Translations under genes and position numbers: made by a program
In this document: piece after piece, positions 55,373 to 63,719 of the stretch
Layout: each line of letters opens with the position of its first letter
Numbering within the stretch: the first letter of the stretch is position 1
Assembly: GCF_041051975.1 (NCBI RefSeq)
Contig: NZ_CP163435.1
Coordinates: forward strand, 3,410,001 to 3,474,000
Direction of reading: 5' to 3'
Source of the DNA: Streptomyces sp. R21
GTDB lineage: Bacteria; Actinomycetota; Actinomycetes; Streptomycetales; Streptomycetaceae
DNA: 64,000 bases
Notes under the pieces: model-generated
Database searches by the model: none
What the model saw: only the letters and a program-made list of their open reading frames with translations
What the model was told of the DNA's origin: nothing

Positions 55373-56314
55373 TCAGGCCAGGGGCTCAGTTACCGCCAGC
55401 CAGGCGTCGGTGATCATCTCGTCCAGTGACGATCGTTCGGGCTTCCAGTCGAGTTCCCGGCGGATCAGGGCGGTGTCGGCCAGCAGCGTTGCCGGTTCGG
55501 GCTTGGGCGGGTTGTGGACGACCGGGACCTGACGGCCGGTGATGCGCTCCGTCGCGGTGACGATGTCGCTGACGCTCGCGCCCGTCGCGCCTACGTTGTA
55601 CACGGCGTGGGTTCCGGGCTCGCAGGCCTGCAGGGCTCGGACGTAGGCGCGGGCCAGGTCGTCTACGTGGACGAAGTCGCGCACCGCGGAACCGTCGCCG
55701 TTGACGTCGACGTGGGAGGCCTGCCCGGCCGCCACCGCGAGCGCCTTGGGGATGATCCGGGTGAGGTCCGGGTCGCCCACGCCCGCGACGGCGCCGGTGA
55801 TGTTGAACGCGCGCAGGATCACCGCCCCCACCGTGCCGGTCGCCGCCCGGCGGATCAGCGCTTCGTCGGCGGCCAGCTTCGTCCTGCCGTACGGCGAGGT
55901 CGGCCGGGTCGGCGTCTGCTCGTCGATGGGCTGCCGCTCGGGTACGCCGTAGACGGCCGCGGTCGACGCCTGGACCAGCCGGAGCGGGCGGCCGGTGCGG
56001 GCGAACTCGGCGGCGCAGGCGTCCAACAGGGCCACCGTGCCGCCGTGATTGACCGCTTCGTAGTCATCGGGCCGCTCGAACGACTCGCGGACCCGGGTGA
56101 GTGCCGCAAGGTGACACACGGCATCGGCACCGCGTACGGCATCGCGCAGCTGCTCGGGGTCGCGCAGGTCGGCGTACACCGTGTCGAAAGCGGGCGGAAG
56201 CGAGGCCCCGACCTCGCGGTGGGTCATCGCGATCACGTCATGGCCGGCCTCGGCCAGCCGCCGGACCACGGCGTTGCCCACGAAGCCGTACGCACCCGTC
56301 ACCAGCACACGCAC
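55373..56314 (-). CDS. NAD-dependent sugar epimerase/dehydratase (GalE-like SDR)
   Basis: 313 residues. Extended short-chain dehydrogenase: NAD loop VTGAYGFVGNAV, Ser of the catalytic triad in VQASTAAVYG, YxxxK in SPYGRTKLAADEA, substrate loop RAFNITGAVAGVG, and RDFVHVDDLARAYVRAL. Likely acts on an NDP-hexose. No sugar pathway genes are adjacent, so the substrate is open. Confidence 0.9.
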   Translation of the reverse strand: MRVLVTGAYGFVGNAVVRRLAEAGHDVIAMTHREVGASLPPAFDTVYADLRDPEQLRDAVRGADAVCHLAALTRVRESFERPDDYEAVNHGGTVALLDACAAEFARTGRPLRLVQASTAAVYGVPERQPIDEQTPTRPTSPYGRTKLAADEALIRRAATGTVGAVILRAFNITGAVAGVGDPDLTRIIPKALAVAAGQASHVDVNGDGSAVRDFVHVDDLARAYVRALQACEPGTHAVYNVGATGASVSDIVTATERITGRQVPVVHNPPKPEPATLLADTALIRRELDWKPERSSLDEMITDAWLAVTEPLA

Positions 56315-56639
56315 AGGTCCTCCTCAGTCGGCGGGCAACAGGTTCCGATGCTCTCGAATTCCGGTGGAACTCCCTTTGCGGGATTTGGTGTTGGTGTTCC
56401 GTGGGGTGGGGATTGGGGAAGGGGATTTCCTCGGATGTTCTCGGGTTTCCTCCGATGCCCTCCGGTGTTCTCTGGGTGATTATTCCCACATCAGCGGTGG
56501 GGACATCTAGGCAATTGGCTTTTTTTTCGTCGACAGTTGGGCGGGTTGGGTGACGCGTTGTCGCCGGGGGGGATTGAGGTCGGGGCGCAGTTTTGAGCGG
56601 CCCGGCGTTGCCGATCTTCTGCAGAAAGCACTCGCTGAC
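56315..56639. other. Divergent intergenic region with low-complexity repeats
   Basis: 325 bp between the epimerase (minus) and ketosynthase (plus) genes. Holds an imperfect repeat of the TCCTCGGATGTTCTC/TCCTCCGATGCCCTC kind (56420-56470) and an eight-T run at 56520-56527, rare in this genome. Promoters for both genes are expected. A GTG at 56550 is in frame with the ketosynthase and would extend it by 30 residues. Confidence 0.4.
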
Positions 56640-58436
56640 ATGCGCAATTCTTCGGACATCCCCGTGCAGTCCTATGCCGTCACCGTCGCCGAGGTCATTC
56701 CCGGTGATCTTCTCGCGCTGTCCGAGGAGGAGGTGGCGGCGGACAGGTGGTACGTGGTGATGCACACGGTGCCGGAGACGCCGTACACCATTCGGGTCAC
56801 GCTGCGGCCGCCGTTGGGCGGGATCGATCACGACGAGGTGTTTGACCGGGGGCACCGGGTGACGGTGGCCTGTCGGCGGGTGGATGTCGGGGGAATACCG
56901 CACCTGGTCTCCGCCGATCTCGAATCGGTGGAATTCCGGGAAGGGGATCGCGTCACCTTCCTGCGCGCGGTGAATCCACGGGCCGTCGAGGAGTCGTACA
57001 CCCGCAGGTGGGGACAGTGGCACCGGGATCTGGAGGGGCCGGTCCAGGAGCGTGCCGAGGAGCGCGTCGACGATGTCGAGCTGCGGCGGCGGGGCGTCGC
57101 GGCGGTCGGCGAGGGGGATGTCGTACGGCATCACCCGCGGCCTCGGCCGGTCGGCGAGGCCCGTGTCGTAGGACCGCGGCGGGTCGTCGTCACCGGGCTC
57201 GGGGCGGTCACGCCGCTCGGTGTCGGAGTCGGGGAGCTGTGGCAGGGGCTCGTGGACGGGCGGTGCGGGATACGGGAGTTGGAGGGCGAGGAGTTCGCCG
57301 AGCTGCCCGTGCGGGTCGCCGGGAGTGTTCCCGTGGATCCGCTCGGGCTGCTGCCCCGGCCGCAGGCGCGGCGGATGAACCGGGCCGCCCAGTTCGCGGT
57401 GCTCGCGGCACGGGAGGCCTGGCAGGACGCCGGGTTCGACGTGGCCGGTACGGCCGAGAGCGGGCTCGATCCCGATCGGGTCGGCGTCAGTGTCGGGGCG
57501 ATTCTCGGAGACGCCTCCGTGCTCGTCGGCGGTGACCGGAAGCTGCGGGACAAGGGGCCGCGGGCCGTGTCGCCGCTCACCACCCCCATGACCGTGCCCT
57601 CGCAGGCCGCGTCGCAGGTGTCGCTCGCGCTGCACATCACCGGCGAGGCGCGCACCGTGACGAGCGCGTGCGCCTCCGGCACCGAGGCGATCGGGCAGGC
57701 CATCGACCGGATCCGGTACGGGCATGTCGACGTCGCCCTCGCTGGTGGCGCGGAGGCCGTGGTCACCCCGGCGATCATGGCTTCGTTCGCCGCCATGCGG
57801 GCCCTGTCCACGCACGGGCTCGAGGCCGACGGATCCGCCAGCCCGTCCCGGCCCTTCGCCGGTGACCGCGACGGCTTCGTGAACGGGGAGGGCGCCGGGC
57901 TCCTGGTGCTGGAGGCCGAGGAACACGCCCGGGCACGCGGCGCGCGCATCTACTGCGAGGCCGCCGGCTGGGGCCTGTCCGCCGACGCCCACCACATGGC
58001 CGCGCCCGACCCGTCGGGGCGTGGCGTCGCCCTCGCGCTGCGGCGGGCCGTGCGGGACGCCGGCGGGCACGTCGTCGACGTCGTGCACGTCAACGCCCAT
58101 GCCACGGCCACCGTCGACGGCGACCTCGCCGAGGCGAGCGCCGTACGCGCCGTTCTCGGCCGGGGCGTCCCCGTCACCGCGCTCAAGGGCCACCTCGGCC
58201 ATCTGCAGGGCGCCGCGGGCGGCGTCGAGGCCGTCGCCACCGTCCTCACCCTCCACCACGGCCTCATCCCGCCCACGCTCGGCTGCGAGCACCAGGACGA
58301 CGCCATCGACCTGGATGTCGTCACCGAGGCCCCGCGACCGCTGCCCGCCCTCGGCGACCTCGCCCTCAGCAACTCCTTCGGGTTCGGCGGTCACAATGCG
58401 GTGCTGGCGCTCCGGCGGATCGGGAAGTCCGCGTAG
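56640..58436 (+). CDS. Beta-ketoacyl-ACP synthase (FabF-like) with extra N-terminal domain
   Basis: 598 residues from the ATG at 56640. Residues from about 179 on are a complete KAS II: RVVVTGLGAVTPLG, active-site Cys in TSACASGTEAIG, His in NAHATATVDGD, and Lys/His in LKGHLGHLQGAAG, ending SFGFGGHNAVLAL. Residues 1-175 form an additional domain (VQSYAVTVAEVIPGDLLALS, RWYVVMHTVPETPYTIRVTL, DHDEVFDRGHRVTVACRRV) that I do not recognise; it is not part of standard FabF. No acyl carrier protein or other fatty-acid gene is adjacent. Confidence 0.88.
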   Translation: MRNSSDIPVQSYAVTVAEVIPGDLLALSEEEVAADRWYVVMHTVPETPYTIRVTLRPPLGGIDHDEVFDRGHRVTVACRRVDVGGIPHLVSADLESVEFREGDRVTFLRAVNPRAVEESYTRRWGQWHRDLEGPVQERAEERVDDVELRRRGVAAVGEGDVVRHHPRPRPVGEARVVGPRRVVVTGLGAVTPLGVGVGELWQGLVDGRCGIRELEGEEFAELPVRVAGSVPVDPLGLLPRPQARRMNRAAQFAVLAAREAWQDAGFDVAGTAESGLDPDRVGVSVGAILGDASVLVGGDRKLRDKGPRAVSPLTTPMTVPSQAASQVSLALHITGEARTVTSACASGTEAIGQAIDRIRYGHVDVALAGGAEAVVTPAIMASFAAMRALSTHGLEADGSASPSRPFAGDRDGFVNGEGAGLLVLEAEEHARARGARIYCEAAGWGLSADAHHMAAPDPSGRGVALALRRAVRDAGGHVVDVVHVNAHATATVDGDLAEASAVRAVLGRGVPVTALKGHLGHLQGAAGGVEAVATVLTLHHGLIPPTLGCEHQDDAIDLDVVTEAPRPLPALGDLALSNSFGFGGHNAVLALRRIGKSA

Positions 58437-58462
58437 TTCAGGTGACGGCTGTGCCGCTTGTT

Positions 58463-59551
58463 TCAGGCGGATGCGCGTTTGCGTGGCGTCGTCTTCTTCG
58501 CGCCGGCGCTGCTCTTCTTCGTTTCCGTCTTCTGTGCCGCCGTCTTCTTCGCTGTCGTCTTCTTCGCCGTTGACGTCGACTTCGCTGCGGCTTTCTTCGT
58601 CGCCGTCTTCCTTGTCGTGGTCTTCTTCGCCGTCGTCTTCTTCGCCGTTGACGTCGACTTCTTGCCGGCGACCTCCTTGGGGGCCGTACGGGCCGCCTTT
58701 CGGGGTGTCGTCCTGTGGGCCTGGAGAGAGGTGACGTCCGCTGCTTCGGTGTCCTTGTCGGTGCTCTCGCCGCGGGATTCCTTCGCCGCCCGGACGCTCT
58801 TCTCCAGGGCCGCCATCAGGTCGAGAACCTTGCCGGCGGGCTTCTCGCCGGTCGGGGCGGCGGCCGGTTCCTCCTGGCCGCCGGCCTTGGCGGAGATGAG
58901 TTCCTCGACAGCCTCGCGGTAGTCGTCGTGCAGATCGGCGAGGTCGACCTCGCCGAGGGTGTCCATGAGGGCGTCGGCCAGGTCCAGTTCCTTGTCGCGG
59001 ACGGTGACGCTCTCGTCCGGGGCGACCTCGTCGGTGGCGCGGATCTCGTCGGGCCAGAGAAGGCCGTGCATGGCGATGACGTCGTCGACGACGCGCAGCA
59101 TGCCGAGCCGTTCCCGCCCGCGCAGGGCGTACTTCGCGATGGCGACCTTCTTGCTGCGCTTCAGGGCCTCGCGCAGCAGGGTGTACGGCTTGGCGGCGGG
59201 GGCGCCGCTCGCGGAGAGGTAGTACGCCGTGTCCATCTGGAGGGGATCGATCCGGTCGGCCGGTACGAAGGCCACGATCTCGATGGTCTTGGCGGTCGGG
59301 ATCGGCAGCTGGGCCAGGTCCTCGTCCGTGATCGGGATGATCGTGCCGTCGGACTCCTCGTACCCCTTGCCGATCTCCCCCGTCGTCACCTCGCGGTCCT
59401 CCAGCTCGCAGAACTTGCGATAGCGGATACGGCCGCCGTCCTCCAGGTGGATCTGGCGGAAGGAGATCGAATGGCTCTCGGTGGCGTTCACCAGCTTGAT
59501 CGGGATGCTGACCAGGCCGAAGGAGATGGCGCCGTTCCAGATGGATCGCAC
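58463..59551 (-). CDS. ku: Non-homologous end joining protein Ku
   Basis: 362 residues from the GTG at 59549-59551 (VRSIWNGAISFGLVSIP), GGAAGG 9 nt upstream. A homodimeric ring that binds DNA ends. The Ku core is in residues 1-250. The C-terminal 110 residues are a Lys/Ala/Thr-rich repeat tail (KKTTAKKTTTRKTATKKAAAK), the extended form typical of Streptomyces, which increases DNA binding. Converges on the ketosynthase gene with a 26-bp gap. Confidence 0.96.
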   Translation of the reverse strand: MRSIWNGAISFGLVSIPIKLVNATESHSISFRQIHLEDGGRIRYRKFCELEDREVTTGEIGKGYEESDGTIIPITDEDLAQLPIPTAKTIEIVAFVPADRIDPLQMDTAYYLSASGAPAAKPYTLLREALKRSKKVAIAKYALRGRERLGMLRVVDDVIAMHGLLWPDEIRATDEVAPDESVTVRDKELDLADALMDTLGEVDLADLHDDYREAVEELISAKAGGQEEPAAAPTGEKPAGKVLDLMAALEKSVRAAKESRGESTDKDTEAADVTSLQAHRTTPRKAARTAPKEVAGKKSTSTAKKTTAKKTTTRKTATKKAAAKSTSTAKKTTAKKTAAQKTETKKSSAGAKKTTPRKRASA

Positions 59552-59718
59552 GTGCAGCACCCTTCCTGTCGGTCGGCAAACCCATGCTAAGCGGACGTTC
59601 CAAACGCCACATCCCGGACTTCTCGGGCGCGATTCCTTTCCGTGTCGCCGCCGGTCTGTATGACCAAACGCTCTCGCCCCGATGGGCGGGGAGCACGACG
59701 AACGACGGAAGGAAGACC

Positions 59719-60156
59719 ATGAACACCATCAGCAGCAGTACGGGTGCGGGGGTCGTCCCGGACGAGCGCGACGCCGTAGCGGCCGTGCGCGCCGTCATCG
59801 ACGGAGTCTTCGCCGCCTGGGCGGACAACGACGCCGACGCGGCCGTCGCCTCCTACGCCCCGGACGCGACCGCCCTGCTCCCCGGCACCTACCTGGAGGG
59901 CAAGGAGGCGGTCCGCGCGGCCATGGCGGCCGCTTTCGCCGGGCCGCTCAAGGGGGCCCGGGTGATCCACGACGTACTGAGCGTCCGGTTCTCCGGCACC
60001 GGGACGGCGCTCGTCGTCAACAGGGCGGGTCTCGTCCTCGCGGGCGAGACCGAGCCGCGCGACGAGAACCGGGCGCTGGACTCCTGGGTGCTCTCCGAGA
60101 AGGACGGGGTCTGGCGGATCAGGGCCTTCCACAACGTCCCGGAGAACGCGGGCTGA
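59719..60156 (+). CDS. SgcJ/EcaC-type SnoaL-like protein
   Basis: 145 residues from the ATG at 59719, GGAAGGAAG upstream. Alpha+beta barrel of the NTF2/SnoaL fold: AVIDGVFAAWADNDADAAVA, FAPDAT-like YAPDATALLPG, and the C-terminal DGVWRIRAFHN strand. Homologues are annotated SgcJ/EcaC family oxidoreductase, but no enzymatic role is established. It separates Ku from the LigD-type gene. Confidence 0.85.
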   Translation: MNTISSSTGAGVVPDERDAVAAVRAVIDGVFAAWADNDADAAVASYAPDATALLPGTYLEGKEAVRAAMAAAFAGPLKGARVIHDVLSVRFSGTGTALVVNRAGLVLAGETEPRDENRALDSWVLSEKDGVWRIRAFHNVPENAG

Positions 60157-60226
60157 GCCTTGGGGCGAGGCCCGCGAGAGGGGGCTTCGCCCCACTTCAG
60201 TACGTTTCTCGTGGGACTCTCGTCGT

Positions 60227-61105
60227 ATGACACCGATCACGGAGGTGGAGGGCCGGCGGGTCGCCCTGTCGAACCTGGAGAAGGTCCTCTACCCCGCGAC
60301 CGGTTTCACCAAGGGCGAGCTGCTGCACTACTACGCCACCACCGCGGATGCGCTGCTGCCGCACCTCCGCGACCGGCCGGTCTCCTTCCTCCGCTACCCC
60401 GACGGCCCGGACGGCCAGGTCTTCTTCGCCAAGAACGTGCCGCCGGGGACGCCCGACTGGGTCGTCACCGCCGAGGTCCCGCGCACGGAGGGGCCCGCCC
60501 GGATGGTCCTCGTCCAGGATCTCGCCTCGCTCATGTGGGCGGCGAACCTGGTCACCGAGTTCCATACGCCCCAGTGGCTGATCGGCGCGCCGGGCGACGC
60601 CGACCGGCTCGTCCTCGACCTCGATCCGGGATCGCCCGCGACCGTCGTCGAGTGCTGCGAGGTCGCGTTGTGGCTGCGGGAGCGGTTGGCGGCGGACGGG
60701 ATCGAGGCGTACGTGAAGACGTCCGGGTCGAAGGGGCTGCATGTGCTGGCGGCGGTGGCGCTGACGTCCTCGCGGCGGGTGACGGAGTACGCCAAAGGGC
60801 TTGCCGTGGCGGCGGAGAAGGCGATGCCTCGGCTGGTCGTGCACCGGATGACTCGGAGTCTGCGGCCGGGCAAGGTCTTCGTGGACTGGAGCCAGAACGC
60901 GGCCCGCAAGACCACGGCTACGCCGTACACATTGCGGGCGCGTGAGGCGCCGACCGTGTCCGCGCCGGTTGCCTGGGGGGAGGTGGAGGGGTGTACGGCG
61001 GCCGGGGAGCTTTCGTTTCTCGCGGGGGATGTTGCGGGGCGGCTTGCTGCGCACGGGGATTTGCTGGCGCCGTTGTTCGGCCCCGGGGCGGGGGCCGTGC
61101 CGTGA
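60227..61105 (+). CDS. ligD: LigD-type DNA polymerase/primase domain protein (NHEJ)
   Basis: 292 residues. Stand-alone polymerase (archaeo-eukaryotic primase fold) of bacterial NHEJ: VLYPATGFTKGEL, DRPVSFLRYPDG, metal-binding Asp pair in LVLDLDPGS, TSGSKGLHVLAAV, and FVDWSQNAARKTTATPYTLR. No ligase or phosphoesterase domain is fused, so joining needs a ligase encoded elsewhere. Proximity to ku marks an NHEJ locus. The start at 60227 has a weak ribosome-binding site. Confidence 0.93.
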   Translation: MTPITEVEGRRVALSNLEKVLYPATGFTKGELLHYYATTADALLPHLRDRPVSFLRYPDGPDGQVFFAKNVPPGTPDWVVTAEVPRTEGPARMVLVQDLASLMWAANLVTEFHTPQWLIGAPGDADRLVLDLDPGSPATVVECCEVALWLRERLAADGIEAYVKTSGSKGLHVLAAVALTSSRRVTEYAKGLAVAAEKAMPRLVVHRMTRSLRPGKVFVDWSQNAARKTTATPYTLRAREAPTVSAPVAWGEVEGCTAAGELSFLAGDVAGRLAAHGDLLAPLFGPGAGAVP

Positions 61106-61429
61106 GCTGAGCCCGGGGTTCCGCTCCGCGGGGCAGCTGAGGAGTGAGGGTTGACTTTCCTCGGGTCCGGTTGTTGGGCGCCCGGGGTGGGTGGGCAAAC
61201 CCCGGGCGCCCCCTTGCTTTGCTCGGTCACCCGGCGGTGGTACTGGGCGGTTGTGGGTCACGCAGCCCGGCGTTTACGGGGCGCCGCCTGCGCCCACCCG
61301 TGCCGCCCCAGCGGCACGATTGCCCGCAGCTTGAGCGGATCGGCACCCCAGCCTCACCGCGCCGCTGCCGGGTGGGCAGCCGCCCCAGGCCGCACGCGTG
61401 CCCGCAGCTGGACGGATCGGCGCCCCACC
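61106..61429. other. Gene-free region with a duplicated segment
   Basis: 324 bp between convergent genes. GCCCGCAGCTTGAGCGGATC at about 61324 and GCCCGCAGCTGGACGGATC at about 61400 are near copies, both followed by GGC(A/G)CCCCA. This kind of repeat is scattered in Streptomyces intergenic regions and is probably termination-related. No gene is supported. Confidence 0.45.
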
Positions 61430-62233
61430 TCAAACCTTCAACCACGTATGCCGATCCCGAGCCATCGCATGAAGCGCCTCGACGTCCGCCGGTTTCAGGG
61501 TTCCGCCGAGGCGGGCGAGGGAGTTGAGGTCGGTGTCCTGGAGGATGCGGACCTCGCGGAGGGGGGTGGTGATCTGGAGGTCGGTGGGGCCGGTGAGGGC
61601 CAGGAGGGGGTGGACCTCGGCCGTGAGGGCGTACGACGCGCGGTCGGCGTCGGCGCGGACGCGGCGGAGCAGCGCCTGTGGCTCGCGGCGGCCGAGCGTG
61701 ACCATCGGGTCGGCGACCAGCACCCGCTGCTTGCGGGCGTACACCGTACGGACGGCGAAGAGTCCGCCGGGGCCGATGACCAGGTGGTGGATGCGGTCGC
61801 CGCCCGGCAGCGGTAGGGAGTGCAGGGTGTGCCAGCCCGCCCCCTCCAGCTGGTCGAGGGCGTCGCCCACGGCCTGCTCGGCGGTGAGCGCCCGGCGCCG
61901 CGGATCGGGCCGCAGCCGGTGCGCCGGCCCCGGATCGCGGTCCAGGTCGATCACCAGCGCCTCACCGGGCCGGTTCGGCGCGAGGTCGTCGTCCGGGTGG
62001 AGCGTGAGCCGGGCCAGCTCCGCCGGGGTCGGGACGGGGGGCGGTCCCACCGTCACCGGGCCGGTCAGGAACGGCCCGAGCACATCGAGCACATCCTCCC
62101 GCCGCTCCTCGCTGAGCAGGTTGACCCGGGCCGCCTCACGGTCGTACCAGGCGACGTTCCTCCCGTCCCGCAGGCAGACGTACAGCCGCTCCTGACCATG
62201 CCGCCAGGTCGGTATGACGCGCAGTCCACTCAT
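61430..62233 (-). CDS. NERD-domain protein
   Basis: 267 residues. The nuclease-related NERD domain covers about residues 115-225: TAEQAVGDALDQLEGAGWHTLHSLPLPG then DRIHHLVIGPGGLFAVRTVY. The E...D...(V)K-type pattern of restriction-like nucleases is only partly kept: RTVYARKQR stands at the K position. The N-terminal 110 residues are a Streptomyces-specific extension. Function unknown; DNA processing is often suggested for the family. Confidence 0.82.
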   Translation of the reverse strand: MSGLRVIPTWRHGQERLYVCLRDGRNVAWYDREAARVNLLSEERREDVLDVLGPFLTGPVTVGPPPVPTPAELARLTLHPDDDLAPNRPGEALVIDLDRDPGPAHRLRPDPRRRALTAEQAVGDALDQLEGAGWHTLHSLPLPGGDRIHHLVIGPGGLFAVRTVYARKQRVLVADPMVTLGRREPQALLRRVRADADRASYALTAEVHPLLALTGPTDLQITTPLREVRILQDTDLNSLARLGGTLKPADVEALHAMARDRHTWLKV

Positions 62234-62338
62234 GCACCATCACCCCTTGACCATGGGAACAGGCGGGGTGCTCCGGGGGCAAGAAGCCGGTTACCTTTGG
62301 GAGCGGTTGGGGGAGTTGGGTGGGACTGGGAGGCGCCG

Positions 62339-62845
62339 TTGCGGACCCGCAGAAAGCAGCCCGATGTACCGGCTCCGGACGACCCGTGGAGCGAGATCGT
62401 GCCCGGCCTGTGGATGGGCGGGCATGAGTTCACGGGGAGTTCCGGGCAGCTTGAATTCGCCGTCGTACGCGATGAGTTCGACGTCGTCCTGACGCTGCTG
62501 CGGCTTCCCGGACACGGCCCGGACCCGGGCGTCGAGCACCATGTGTGGGCCATCCCGGACGGGCCGCTGGACGGCACGCAACTGGCCGGCGTGATCCGTC
62601 TCGCGCAGGCCGCGTGCGACGCGCTGGACGCGGGGCGTCGCGTCCTGGTCCGCTGCTATCACGGCTACAACCGCTCGGGGCTCGTCGTCGCGCACGCGCT
62701 GATCCGCAGGGGCCGCTCCCCCGACGAGGCGATTCGGCTGGTGCGCGCCCGGCGCTCGCCGTGGGCGCTGCACAACGAACTGTTCGTCGAGTACTTGCAG
62801 GCCGGGCTCCCCACAGCCCGCCTCCTGGAGGAACTCGCCGAGTGA
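62339..62845 (+). CDS. Dual-specificity-type protein phosphatase
   Basis: 168 residues if it starts at the TTG at 62339, which has GGGAGG 5 nt upstream; the start is uncertain. The CX5R loop is complete (VRCYHGYNRSGLVVA), but the residue before the Cys is Arg where the family usually has His. A general-acid Asp could be in WAIPDGPLDG. It lies upstream of the lipoprotein-kinase pair with a gap of about 90 bp. Confidence 0.78.
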   Translation: MRTRRKQPDVPAPDDPWSEIVPGLWMGGHEFTGSSGQLEFAVVRDEFDVVLTLLRLPGHGPDPGVEHHVWAIPDGPLDGTQLAGVIRLAQAACDALDAGRRVLVRCYHGYNRSGLVVAHALIRRGRSPDEAIRLVRARRSPWALHNELFVEYLQAGLPTARLLEELAE

Positions 62846-62933
62846 CACCCACCCAGACCCCACCGGTGAACAAAAAGGACTTCCTTACGAATATGGTGGA
62901 CGGGACGATCGCCGGCCCGGACGCAGGAGTGCA

Positions 62934-63719
62934 GTGCCCCCCAACCGCCACTCCCGCCTCGCACGCGCGGCCCTCGGCGCCGCCACCGCCGTCGTACTCG
63001 CGTCGGCCCTCGCGGGCTGCGGCGATGCCGGCACCCTGAAGGGCGCCGGGGCGACACCCACGGCCGTGGGCCCGACGAAGCTGTGGCCCCAGGTGCCGCC
63101 CGCCTCCACCCCCGCCCTCGACTACGGCGAGGCGGACACCGAGACGGTCAAGGGGGTCACAGCGCCGGGCGACGACATCCGCAAGGTCGATCCGGTCGAC
63201 GTCATACGCGCGGAGGTCGCCGCACACCCGGACGAGTACACCGGCCCGAACGCGATGTACGCGAAGACGGTCGACCAGCTCAAGGACTGCGGCAAGGGCA
63301 GGAAAGACAGGAACGACAGGAACGAGACGCACGGCGGGACGTGCCCCATCCTCCAGGCCTACTACCGCGACCTCACCGGAGACGGCAAGGACGACCTCGT
63401 ACTCGGCATCCGGCTCCCCGAGCGCCAGTTGGCGGTGCGCGTGTACGCGTTCCTGCACCACAGGCTGGTGCAGATCATGGCGACCTCGGACAGCACGATC
63501 AGCGTGGAGATCGCGGGCCGTGAAGTGATCATCCGCTCGCCCTCGAAGCTGCCGGGCTACGAGTACCGCACGGTCTGGTCCTGGGACGCGCGACAGGACG
63601 CGATGCTCGCGACGCGCGACGAGATCCTCCGCATCGGAACTCCGTCCCCGTCCCGGCACCGGACCACTCCCACAGCCTCCCCCACGGCCTCCCCCAAGCC
63701 CTCCGAGAGCGCCTCATGA
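62934..63719 (+). CDS. Lipoprotein of unknown function, partner of sensor kinase
   Basis: 261 residues, GTG start with AGGAG upstream. Lipobox ALAGC after a hydrophobic segment (residues 12-28) marks a membrane-anchored lipoprotein. The mature part has a central alpha/beta domain (CPILQAYYRDLTGDGKDDLV) with a TGDGKDD calcium-type loop, and a Ser/Pro/Thr-rich end. Its TGA overlaps the kinase ATG by 4 bp, so it is probably an input or accessory protein of that kinase. Confidence 0.82.
   Translation: MPPNRHSRLARAALGAATAVVLASALAGCGDAGTLKGAGATPTAVGPTKLWPQVPPASTPALDYGEADTETVKGVTAPGDDIRKVDPVDVIRAEVAAHPDEYTGPNAMYAKTVDQLKDCGKGRKDRNDRNETHGGTCPILQAYYRDLTGDGKDDLVLGIRLPERQLAVRVYAFLHHRLVQIMATSDSTISVEIAGREVIIRSPSKLPGYEYRTVWSWDARQDAMLATRDEILRIGTPSPSRHRTTPTASPTASPKPSESAS

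Noticed and set aside
58463..58700. Tandem repeats in the Ku gene 3' end as a separate DNA repeat element
   Set aside because: They follow the codon pattern of the Lys/Ala/Thr-rich Ku tail and are explained by the protein.
56238..59828. A 1196-codon open frame on the minus strand
   Set aside because: It runs antisense to the ketosynthase and through Ku in another phase; the composition is that of a high-GC shadow frame, and the true genes there have clear domains.
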